Shown here: positions 17,859 to 25,243 of the stretch, piece by piece
Layout of the letters: every line of letters starts with the position of its first letter
Position numbering within the stretch: position 1 is the stretch's first letter
Assembly: GCA_003427395.1 (NCBI GenBank)
Contig: BFEA01000986.1
Coordinates: 68,645-93,887 of the forward strand
Direction: 5' to 3'
Length of the DNA: 25,243 nucleotides
DNA from: Chara braunii
Taxonomy: Eukaryota > Streptophyta > Charophyceae > Charales > Characeae
Translations under genes and position numbers: made by a program
The notes under the pieces: model-generated
Database searches by the model: none
What the model saw: the letters and a program-made list of their open reading frames with translations, nothing else
Told to the model about the DNA's origin: nothing

Positions 17859-18223
17859 CTGTGTAGCATCGTGTTTGGGTTCGGTGACCGAACCCGAACG
17901 TTCGGGACCGAACGTGAACGAGCGCCGAAACTCTTCGAGTGCGAACATGAAAATATTATTAAAAAAAAAACAAACAAAGTTCTCCGAAAAATATGAAAAA
18001 AAATATATGTTATGCAAATTAATAATACAAACAACTTTGCCTTGGAGGTATGTTCAAATTCGTAACCAAACTCGAGTTAAACATCAAAAAACATTTTAGT
18101 TTTTATTATTATTTTTTTTTATATATGTTCGGTCGAACACGTTCGGGTGGTGGCGTTTGGCCGAACACCCGAACATGTTCGGACGTTCGGAAAAGCTCCA
18201 AACATGTTCGGTGTGCTACACAG
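17859..18223. mobile_element. hAT-type MITE, 365 bp, with 8-bp target duplication
   Basis: The element starts CTGTGTAGCA (17859-17868) and ends with the exact reverse complement TGCTACACAG (18214-18223). It is flanked on both sides by GTTGCTAC (17851-17858 and 18224-18231). An 8-bp duplication is the hallmark of hAT transposons. Both ends are dense in TTCGG/CCGAA palindromes, and the middle (about 17945-18125) is AT-rich. There is no transposase frame, so it is non-autonomous. It interrupts the integrase of element 2, and the coding phase on the two sides agrees once the insert and one duplication copy are ignored. Confidence 0.88.
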
Positions 18224-18231
18224 GTTGCTAC
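18224..18231. other. Target site duplication, right copy
   Basis: GTTGCTAC lies directly right of the MITE terminal repeat and matches 17851-17858. Confidence 0.85.
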
Positions 18232-18716
18232 CCATTCATTGAGGGAAGGGAAGGGCATGGAGGGGTTGAATTGTGAGGGGAGCAGGAAATCGGAGGGCAA
18301 GTGCGGATGATAGCCAAGGTCAAAGTAGAATGGAGACATGCCAGTGGAAGGACAAACAACGTTGTTGTAGGTGATCTCGCTGGCGGTGAGCAACTGATCC
18401 TAGTCGTGTTGATGTGGATGACAGTACTTCCGCAAGATTCTTTGCAGAGTATCGTTTATCTTCTCGGTTTGTCCATCGGACTGTGGGTGGGGTGTTTCCA
18501 AAATTGTGAAAGGAAGCGAGGGTCACGGTCGCTGATGATGTTCTCGGGGAGATCGTGATGGCATTCGACATGGTCGAAGAAGAGAATGGCGACGTCCTTG
18601 GTGTTATGCGATGTGGTGCAACGGATGAAATGGGCGCGTTTAGTCAAGCGGCAAATGATGACATAGATGCAATCATGTTCGCGGTCGGTCTTGGGGAGAC
18701 CGCAAACGAAGTCCAT

Positions 18717-19142
18717 GGAGATGGACTGCCACCGGTGGGTGGGGATCGGTAATGATTGTAGCTTGCCGGGCTTGGCGCGGTTTGACGGGTTGACGGCTTG
18801 ACATGTGGGGCATAAGCGAATGTATACTTTAACGTCGGCGAGTAGGGAAGGTCAGTGAAAGTAGCGGGAGATGGTGTCGAATGTTTTCTGGAACCCAAGA
18901 TGTTCGACAGTCTTGGCGTCGTTGTGTTCGACCAAGAGCTGGGTACGGAGACCACGTGTGTCAGGGATGCAAAGTCGGCGAGTGCCTTTAGTATCGATGT
19001 AAAGGAGATTGTCATGGAGGGAGTAGTTGGGGACAGTGTTGAGGTCACGAAGCTTGTTGTAGATGGTTGCGAAGTCTGGGCAAGAGAGATAGCCTTGGGT
19101 GTAGCGATGGTGAAGAGACGGGAGGAGTGGGATATGTGTCAT
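18717..19142 (-). pseudogene. Integrase zinc-binding domain and preceding tether, element 2
   Basis: The open frame 18852-19142 holds the tether after RNase H (PDFATIYNKL, NYSLHDNLLYID), a basic strand RRLCIPDTRGLR and the first zinc ligands (VEHNDAKTVEHLGFQKTF). The matching Cys pair (LCPTCQ) follows at about 18800 in the same frame after a TGA-like break near 18850. The order and spacing fit the H2C2 domain that precedes Ty3/gypsy integrase cores. Frame damage makes it nonfunctional. Confidence 0.75.
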
Positions 19143-20010
19143 TGCGGCATAAACTTTCTCAGAGGGTTTGTGGTCGGGGCGCAGGGAGAGGGCATCGGCA
19201 ACACGGTTGCTTTTGACGGGTGTATGGCAAATGGTGAAGGTTAACTTGGTGAGAAAGTCTAACCAGCAAGCTTGTCGTGGGGTAATGTCTTTCTTTGTTA
19301 GGATAGAAGAGACGATGGTGTTATCTGTGGGGATGGTGAAATATTGCCCGTCAAGGTATGGGCGTCAGACTTTGAGGGCATGGATCACGACGAGGAGCTC
19401 GTTCTCGTTGGAGGGGTAATTTATTTCCGCGGGAAGGAGTTTCTTGCTAGCGAAGGCGATGGGGTATTCGTTGAGTGGGGCCTCGGGGTGGGTAGGGGAT
19501 TCCTTGATGGAGGGAGTTTCGGTGGTGTCACGAGGAAAATGCTGGGACAGGACGGTTCCAATGGCGAAGTCGAAGGCGTTGGTGGTGATGAAGAAATGGC
19601 GAGTGTGGTCGGCAATCTCAAGGACGGGGGCGGTAGTGACGAGTTGTTTGATGGCATCGAAGGCGTTTTGGCAACGGTCGTTCCAAGTGAAGGGTTCGTC
19701 CTTGCGGGTGACTTCGTGGAGGGGGTACGAGATGTCGGAGAAGTTGCGGATAAAGGGGCGATATTAGTTGGCAAGGTCGAGAAATGATCGAAGTTGGAGT
19801 AGGGTCTTGGGTGGTGGATACTCAATGAGGGCGGTGACCTTCGAGGGGTCCATGCGGATACCTTCAACGGAGACGATGTGGCCAAGGTATTCAACGCTTG
19901 AAGCAGCAAAGGTGCATTTGCTGAGCTTGGCGTAGAATTTTTGCTCTCTGAGGATAGAAAGGACTTGGCGGAGATGCTAAAGGTGGGACTCAAAGGTGGG
20001 GTTGTTGATT
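19143..20010 (-). pseudogene. RT thumb and RNase H, element 2
   Basis: No single long open frame covers this part; the long minus ORF 19421-19993 is a wrong-frame shadow. In the element frame one reads LSILREQKFYAKLSKCTF and VEYLGHIVSVEG (thumb), then RSFLDLAN with a stop, RPFIRNFSDISYPL, and the RNase H start FFITTNAFDFAIGTVL. There the usual catalytic Asp of TDAS is Asn. The later blocks NELLVVIHALKV and KSNRVADALSLRPD are also present. At least three stops interrupt the domain (near 19977, 19765 and 19365). Confidence 0.75.
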
Positions 20011-20400
20011 AGGATATCATCGAGGTAGACGGTGAAACAGACTCCGAGGAGGTCGCAAAATATGTGGTTCATTGTAGATTGGAATGTTGCGGGGCACTCG
20101 TGATTCCAAAGGGCATCACGAGGTATTTGTAGTTCCCGCATCGGGAATGGAAGGTGGTATTGAGGGTATCCTCCTCGCGGATGCGGATCTGGTGGAAGCC
20201 ACTGTGGAGGTCGATCTTGGTAAAATACTTGGCTCCACGGAGTTGATCGAGAAGCTCGGAGATCAGAGGAAGGGGGTACTTGTTCTTGATCGTGATCCGG
20301 TTAAAGGCGCGGTAGTCTGTGCACATCCGAAGTTTCGATGTTCCGCCTTTCTTTACGAAAAGGCAGCTTGTGCCGAAGGGGGATGAACTCGGCTTATAAA
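20011..20400 (-). pseudogene. Reverse transcriptase palm, element 2
   Basis: The frame 20069-20326 reads [36 protein letters not shown] with the first catalytic Asp, then SGFHQIRI and [13 protein letters not shown] frameshift near 20085 follows. The other frame then gives NHIFCDLLGVCFTVYLDDIL, with YLDD at 20017-20028. All three catalytic Asp residues therefore remain readable, but not in one frame. The M at 20326 is an internal residue and not a start. RT copies the element RNA in the particle. Confidence 0.85.
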
Positions 20401-20925
20401 TCCTTTTTCAAGGAGTTCATCGAGTTGCCGCTTGATTTCTCCGGCTTCCGGAACGAAGAGTTGGTACGGAGGGCAGCAAGGTGGAGAGTGACCGGGCTCC
20501 AAATCGATGGTGTGGGATACGCCACGATCCGGAGGTAATCCGGCAGGCAAGGACTCGGGGAAGATGTCCTTGAATTCGTCAAGGATGGAGGTGAGGGCGG
20601 GGTCGGAGGGGGGGGCTTGGTCGGGTTTGTCCGTTGGGAGCAAGTCCTTAGGACGCTCGCGATCAAGGTCAAGGCAATAGTAGGTGGAGTCAGGGTTCGT
20701 GTGAGCCATGTGAAGGAATTGGTGCGGGGTGACGAAGCTTGGGGAGGTGGGATAGGGGAGATAGGGAATGTCGATGGTTGTGTCAGGGGGGTTGGTAAGG
20801 CGGAGGAAGTTGGGGTGGAACGCGTATGGCATGCAGCGGTCCAGCCACGGTGTTCCCAAAACGATATCGCACATTAAGTGCATAACATCAAATGAGACCT
20901 GACTGCGGAGGGTTCCGACAGTCAT
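20353..20925 (-). pseudogene. Protease end to RT fingers, element 2
   Basis: The open frame has 190 codons. It starts in the second half of the protease (DIVLGTPWLDRCMPYAFHP, the conserved ILGxxWL block). It then passes through a linker to FKDIFPESLPAGLPPDRG and HTIDLEPGHSPP (the RT N-terminal block) and [15 protein letters not shown] frameshift at about 20385 breaks the link with the palm; beyond it the correct reading is in the neighbouring frame ([11 protein letters not shown]). The run of 19 or so residues after KGFI in this frame is spurious. Confidence 0.8.
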
Positions 20926-21536
20926 GGTGGTCTCGGAAACCGTGCGGACTACTACGACGGCGGTGTCTTTGTCCCCTAAACGAATCGGAATCAGGGAGTC
21001 TTAACCAGTAGAGGTAAGACCGGCTTTCCAGACACGCATCGGTGATGAAGTTACCTGGCTCCAATGTCGAGGAGGACCCAAAACTTAGTCGTAGACACAC
21101 CGAAGGTGGCGGCGATGAATTTGAGGTGAAAGCGTGACGAGTTGGCGGTGGAGATAATGGTGTTGAGGCGGCATTGTTGATTGCCTAATCGGACAAGCCG
21201 ATCGTGTCGGGCTTGTTCCTCAACAACATCAGAGAAGGTGACAGAGGATGAATTCGGAAGGAGGGTCGAGGAACATGTCACAGTGAGGGGGGCGTCATGC
21301 GACGAGGGTTGCGACACCTGGGGGTCGTCTGGTGGGATGTGCGGCACCGGAGAGGTGGGAGGCAGACATATTGTCGATGCCAAATGGGCCACCGATGGGA
21401 TGGAGATTGTCACAGATGGGATGGCCTGCAGACTAGTCGTCAATGCCGGGGCGGGTTCGTGGTGACCATGGGGACAGTGTTCAAGTGGAGGAGGGACCGG
21501 GGGTGGCCGCGGACTGGCGTGTGAATTGTCTAGCAA
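20888..21536 (-). pseudogene. Protease N-terminal half, element 2
   Basis: The open frame 21051-21536 has a Pro/Ser/Thr-rich spacer and ends FSDVVEEQARHDRLVRLGN, then FHLKFIAATFGVSTTKFW and VLLDIGA. The active-site triad of a retropepsin is D-T/S-G; here it is D-I-G, which would abolish catalysis. Directly after, a frameshift leads into 20888-21100, where GNFITDACLESRSYL carries on the domain. The first Met at 21536 is internal to a longer polyprotein. Confidence 0.7.
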
Positions 21537-21540
21537 TTGG

Positions 21541-22460
21541 GCAGTTGGTTTGCTGGTGGCCTAATTGTCGGCACCGGAAACATCCACCTTTTGCCTAAAG
21601 GTGTGCTCTTTCCTCGGGTGTGAGTTTCTTGAGGCGGCCCGGGAGGGTGTTCGGGGGAGGGCGGCTAAAGCGTTCTCTCTTTTCCATTCACATGAGGTGA
21701 ATGGCAGACAGTTCGTTGGGGGAAAGTGTCGAGGTATCCATGGTGTCGGATAGGGAGTCAGTGTCGAGGTTGGAGATGATAAATTCGTCCGAGGTGGTGG
21801 AGAGGGCGGTCTCTTCTGTTATGTTGTGAAAGAATCGGGGGCGGTGTGGGGTGGAGGTGACAACATTTTTGTAAGGGGTAAGGAGTCGGTCGATTTGGAG
21901 GCAGCGGTTAAGGAGGTCATGGAGGGGCATTGAGGTTTCGTGGACGAGGGTGGCTCCGAGATCCTTTAGGCGTACTCGTTTGACATGGGAGATGAAGACG
22001 ACGTCGCTTATGAAGTCAATGGGAATGTGTTGGCGTGGGACAGGGACATATTGTACGAAACGGTCGGTTGGCCCGTTTTGGCGTATCCGGAAGAATTGGT
22101 CGATGTAGTCATCGACGGTTTTCTGTGGCCGGAAGGTAGAGGTGAGCAAGGAAGCCCATTCAAGGAAGGAATAGGGTGGGAGGCTGGCGTGGGTGCGGTT
22201 TGTCATTTCGGTGTACCACCATCCAGCGGCGGTGTCTAGGAGTCTGGTTCCGGCGATGTGGAGCTAGTGGATAACGTGGATGCCGTGGAGAGAAAAGGTT
22301 TGGTGGAGTTGGGTGAGGAAGAGGAAGACATCCTCATGGGGTGAGCCGAAAAAGGTTGGGCGCTCATTGGAGCGGAAGGAGGGTGGGTTCTTTCCTTCTT
22401 TGGGGGCCGAGGAGGTGAGGGTGTTGAAGTCGAGGGTAGAGGGGGAGGACGTGACTCACG
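21541..22460 (-). pseudogene. gag core and zinc knuckle, element 2
   Basis: From about 22450 the minus frame reads a retrotransposon Gag core: DVFLFLTQLHQTF, a stop at about 22268, then LDTAAGWWYTEMTN and (in the open frame 21688-22206) SFLEWASLLTSTFRP, DDYIDQFFRIRQNGPTDRF and LLNRCLQIDRLL. Beyond the stop at 21688 another frame gives RLKKLTPEERAHL, a TAG, then CFRCRQLGHQQTNC at 21541-21582, a perfect CX2CX4HX4C knuckle. Gag forms the particle shell and the knuckle binds RNA. The frame is broken by two stops and one shift. Confidence 0.8.
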
Positions 22461-22973
22461 TGAAATCGATCATAGGGTTGGTGGGGATGAGTACGTTTGG
22501 GGGCAAGATAGGTGGAGCGGGGTGGAACATTGGGGGGAAGGAGGTGACCGGGGTGTAGGTGGCATGGGTGGAGATGATGGTAGATGAAGTGAGAGTTGGG
22601 TTGGTTTGAAGGGGGATGCTGGATGATTGTGTGATGGCGGGGGTTGAGGGCTTGGGTAGGAGGGGAGTGGGACTGACAACGGTGACAAAAGTAGTGGATG
22701 ATGACGGGTGTGCGCGGGCTGTGCTGGTTGGAGGGGTCGATGTAGAAGGTGTCGGTGTGGAGGTTGAAGCGGAGGTCTATTCGGAGGAGGAGGTGGGTTG
22801 TGGGGTGGAGGACGAGGTGGTTTGTGGTGCAGAGGAGGAGGGTACGGTCATGGTGACGACCGTGATGGCGGGGGAGTTTCCCTCAATTGTGGCTCGCCTG
22901 CGAGGTTGCGGGCGATGCTGTTGACGGAGTCGGTGCGGATGCCGAACATATCAATGCTGGATGATTGGGCCAT
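22461..22973 (-). pseudogene. gag N-terminal Pro-rich region, element 2
   Basis: The likely Gag start is the ATG whose complement lies at 22971-22973. It is followed by MAQSSSIDMFGIRTDSVNS and IARNLAG. A frameshift and a TGA follow within about 40 codons. The rest is very Pro/Ser/Thr-rich in all minus frames (for example 22470-22688), with little constraint. The start is inferred from the sharp change from leader to codon-like sequence. Confidence 0.5.
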
Positions 22974-23103
22974 GGTTGGGGACGAAGCGGTGGTAGAGGC
23001 GGCTGAGCGGCAGCAGCGGTGGCGTCAGCGGCTGTTGAGAGTTCCTGGTTGTGTGTGTCATGCCCAGGGGGGAGTGCCTATTTACAAGGGGCGGGTAACG
23101 CCA
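22974..23103 (-). other. Leader upstream of gag, element 2
   Basis: No frame is apparent. On the minus strand TTGTAAATAGG (about 23084-23094) resembles a TATA box about 115 bp before the gag ATG. No copy of the LTR at 15769-16269 and no clear tRNA primer-binding site were found here. Confidence 0.35.
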
Positions 23104-23860
23104 ATTGATTTAGCGATGAAGGTAAGAAAAATCGCAAAACAAGAATTAATTTTAAATAAATTAATTCGAATTTATTCAAAATTAATTTGAGAGAGTGTTT
23201 TTTCAAGAAAATTCAAAAAACAAAGGTTTTGAGAGAGTGCGAAATTTTCAGGATTTTCCAAATAAAGAAAAATAATAATTACTTCCGAGAAGAGAAATAG
23301 ATTCTAACTAAATTTATTCGGATTTACGTTCGGGGTAGAATTTTGTAATGAAGAGAGATGCTGAAATTTCGAAAAGATATGATTGATTCTGAGTAAAGGG
23401 ATAAATTCAGGCGTGAATTAATCGGATTTAGTCGAAATTAATTGAGGGGTTCATAATAACGTTTTCAAAAAGAAAAGTACTTCCAAATTAGAAAAAGAAT
23501 TTCAAAAAAGAATTGCAAAAAAGATTAATTGATTATGATGTAGTTTCAAATTTCAACAAAAAAAATCAAAAACGAAAAAAAAAAAAAGGGAAACGGTTAA
23601 CGGAGGCCTTAATTTTCAGACCACTTGTCAGGCCATTTATAACAAAACCCAAAGGTCATTTTAACCAAACTTGCCACCGATTCAGAGAGTGGAGATCATA
23701 CTAACTACTTACAAAAACAAAATTGAAAAAAAAACTTTAAAAAGCTATAAAACAGCAAGGCAAAAGTGTGTTTTCATGCAAAATTCAAACAGGGCAAAAA
23801 AAAATAAACAGAAAAAATTAAAAAAAATCTCCAATGCACTTTTCAGGGTTGAGGGGGTTA
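23104..23860. other. AT-rich noncoding block
   Basis: Composition changes sharply at about 23104 from GC-rich gag to AT-rich DNA with recurrent AATTAATT and TTCGAA words. Small ORFs are A-rich and not credible. The block is similar in style to 24640-24840 on the far side of the LINE tail, so the two may have been one sequence before that insertion. Confidence 0.5.
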
Positions 23861-23915
23861 ACCAAGGCTGAAAAGTGGGGGTCCCTGTTAACCGCTTGTG
23901 ATTTGCCCTCCAATA

Positions 23916-24638
23916 TTATGTGACCTGTGATGGATGTTGTCCTTCCGCTGGCTGGGATCTCTGCCTTCTCCACCCTACTTCTAAGTTGTGCCAGTCTTTC
24001 CATCGTATGTGGAAGTCATTTATCTCTGCCACTTTGTCCCTTGCAAGCCACACCTTAGTGAAATTTGCCTTGATTCTTCTCTGTTGCTCTTCGTCATCTG
24101 GCATGGACTGTCTCGTCTTGTGCCACTTACAAAGGATCTCCGCCTGAATCAAAGTCTTTGTCTCCGCCCATACCTTCTCCCTTGGAGTTGAGAGTCCCTC
24201 AATGGCTTTACAACACCTTTCCTTCCAGATGGACCACAGCGTTACCTTTCTGATCATTCCAAACCACGTTTTCTGTGTCTTGTGGAATTGAGCTGGGATG
24301 TTAGTCCATAGAAGGAGTCGAATGGGATGTTCAGGGAGGGGAGACGAGAAGAGGGAATCACAGAGATCCGAGGCCCTCGCCCAGTATTCGGTCGCCTCTC
24401 TACAGCATATCAGGCATTGTAGCATACCTCCTAATTCATTATCTGAACATACTGCGCATAAATCTGAACTGTTGGGGTCATTCTTGCTTCTTCTGATATG
24501 TAACCACTGGTTGACCTGTAGAGCTACGTATGAGATGAGCCATTGTAGGCTTCTGATTTTGACCCGACGAATTGACTTGAAATTTTTCCATGGTATTTGT
24601 GGGATCTGACTAGCATCTTGACCTAGTGGCTTTTGCAC
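23916..24638 (-). CDS. LINE ORF2 C-terminal tail with RVT zinc-binding domain
   Basis: The open frame has 240 codons and no interruption. It carries WKNFKSIRRVKIRSLQWLI, then LHIRRSKNDPNSSDLCAVC, then a Cys-rich block LQCLICCREATEYWARA, and TLWSIWKERCCKAIEG. This follows the zf-RVT domain at the end of plant L1-like LINE ORF2 proteins (C-x2-C, then a His/Cys pair before a Trp, then LW-x-WKERN). The expected His appears to be Gln. The apparent ATG at 24638 is internal. The fragment is a 5'-truncated LINE inserted in AT-rich DNA, and the stop is at 23916-23918. RT and endonuclease are absent. The fragment does not continue the LINE at 13.6-15.8 kb, which lies downstream in the same orientation. 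Confidence 0.75.
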   Translation of the reverse strand: MQKPLGQDASQIPQIPWKNFKSIRRVKIRSLQWLISYVALQVNQWLHIRRSKNDPNSSDLCAVCSDNELGGMLQCLICCREATEYWARASDLCDSLFSSPLPEHPIRLLLWTNIPAQFHKTQKTWFGMIRKVTLWSIWKERCCKAIEGLSTPREKVWAETKTLIQAEILCKWHKTRQSMPDDEEQQRRIKANFTKVWLARDKVAEINDFHIRWKDWHNLEVGWRRQRSQPAEGQHPSQVT

Positions 24639-24639
24639 T

Positions 24640-25243
24640 CTGTAATTTTATGAATTAAAATGTACGAAACAAAAAAGGATGATTTTTTTTTTTTTGAAAT
24701 TCGAAAAAGCAATGTTGAGAAAGAATTAACTAATTCAAACAAAAGTAATTTCATTAATTCTAAAATATTTTCGAATTACAAAAATTTAAAATTCTGAAAA
24801 AGGATTAGTTAAAATTATTTTCGAAGTTCAAGGAAGAAATATGTATTTTCTTAGGTTGTTTTTCTGGGCGCTCGGGCACCCAACTTGTGCCTGGATACGC
24901 GCCCGGGTGTCCGGCCACGCATGACCCCCGGGCAGGGTTCCGGGCAGCCCCAGAGCCAAAAAAAAAAAACAAAAAAAAAACGAAAGTCAAAAATTTCCAG
25001 GAAAAAAAAAAGTTATGTAGAATTGCAATACAAACAACTTTTGGTTGAGGGGCACATCAGAATTCCTCACGGAATCGGAGATAAAAAAAAATAATAACAA
25101 AATCACACTAAACGACCTCCCTTTAACCCCTCTTAGCCCCTTTAAAAACAATTTATACCCCCCTTTCCCCCCTTTGACAGCCAACTCTCAAAAAATGAAA
25201 TGAGCCCGGATTTGGGGTCCTCTGGGAGAGTGCAGAAAGGCAA
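24640..25243. other. AT-rich block with GC-rich pocket and MITE-related module
   Basis: Bases 24640-24840 are AT-rich like 23104-23860. Bases 24860-24955 are GC-rich with CCCGGGC/GCCCGGG-type palindromic words. Then come A-runs and a module at 25013-25041 that matches the MITE interior at 18010-18038. The right edge carries C/T-rich runs at 25110-25180, which on the minus strand read as purine runs next to TATAAATTG. No gene is seen. Confidence 0.45.

Larger units (their letters stand above)
17766..18716 (-). pseudogene. Integrase catalytic core, element 2, split by a MITE
   Basis: The frame 18456-18716 begins SMDFVCGLPK-like (MDFVCGLPKTDREHD, first Asp) and reaches ENIISDRDPRFLSQFW (second Asp). 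The region of the catalytic Glu (about 18440-18470) is frameshifted but still reads as a degraded HPQ-GQTE block. The frame 18109-18393 continues with STGMSPFYFDLGYHPHLP and ends PSLNEWVAT just before the inserted element at 18223. On the other side of the insert (17766-17858) the same reading resumes with ATMNRLLREATEALE, followed by a TAA. Integrase joins element cDNA to chromosomal DNA. Here it is interrupted by stops, a frameshift and the insertion. Confidence 0.85.
16270..23100 (-). mobile_element. Ty3/gypsy chromovirus element 2, decayed, internal region
   Basis: Read from about 23000 down to 16270 on the minus strand, the domains are Gag N-terminus, Gag core, CCHC knuckle, protease, RT with YLDD, RNase H, HHCC and DDE integrase, GPF module and a canonical chromodomain. 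Frames break repeatedly. It differs in sequence from element 1 throughout and is a separate family. A 365-bp transposon sits inside the integrase. No 5' LTR is recognised upstream of gag; the sequence instead becomes AT-rich beyond about 23104. Confidence 0.88.

Noticed and set aside
19344-19993. Long ORFs on both strands over the RNase H region of element 2
   Set aside because: They are shadows in high-GC coding DNA; the conserved RT thumb and RNase H motifs are in another minus-strand frame.

Overview
This window looks like intergenic, transposon-dominated DNA from a eukaryote. It contains no recognisable host gene, tRNA, rRNA or CRISPR array. The lineage suggested is plant or green alga. 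The evidence is chromodomain-bearing Ty3/gypsy elements, LINEs of the plant L1 type with an RVT zinc-binding tail, a small hAT-type miniature element, and large satellite arrays. A charophyte such as Chara is my best guess from the general look of the proteins, but this is an inference I could not check.

Layout. 1-5832 (+): decayed Ty3/gypsy element 1, with leader, gag, protease, reverse transcriptase, RNase H, integrase and a chromodomain-like tail. 5833-6960: its 3' noncoding region and probable 3' LTR. 6982-8455: two satellite arrays, first 91/92-bp and then about 171-bp units. 8526-8744: a polypurine tract. 8745-13600: noncoding repeat-rich DNA with two diverged direct-repeat blocks (9901 onward and 12252 onward), 162-bp tandem units, many short palindromes, a 26-bp minisatellite (about 12800-13070) and an 815-bp run of N (11045-11859). 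13600-15768 (-): a broken LINE. 15769-16269: an LTR that abuts the LINE. 16381-16625: a 53-bp minisatellite. 17100-22973 (-): decayed chromovirus element 2, with gag, protease, RT, RNase H, integrase and chromodomain. Its integrase is split by a 365-bp hAT-type MITE (17859-18223). 23104-25243: AT-rich DNA enclosing a LINE tail (23916-24638, -) and, near the right edge, a module related to the MITE interior.

The coding pieces are domains of once-autonomous retrotransposons. Frameshifts, stop codons and changed catalytic residues indicate that both gypsy elements and the larger LINE are inactive. Nesting gives relative ages: the LINE at 13.6-15.8 kb predates the LTR that interrupts it, and element 2 predates the MITE inside it. 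I found no novel multi-gene system. The most informative observations are the MITE with its 8-bp target duplication, the assembly gap whose flanks overlap by 95 bp, and the hybrid satellite units.
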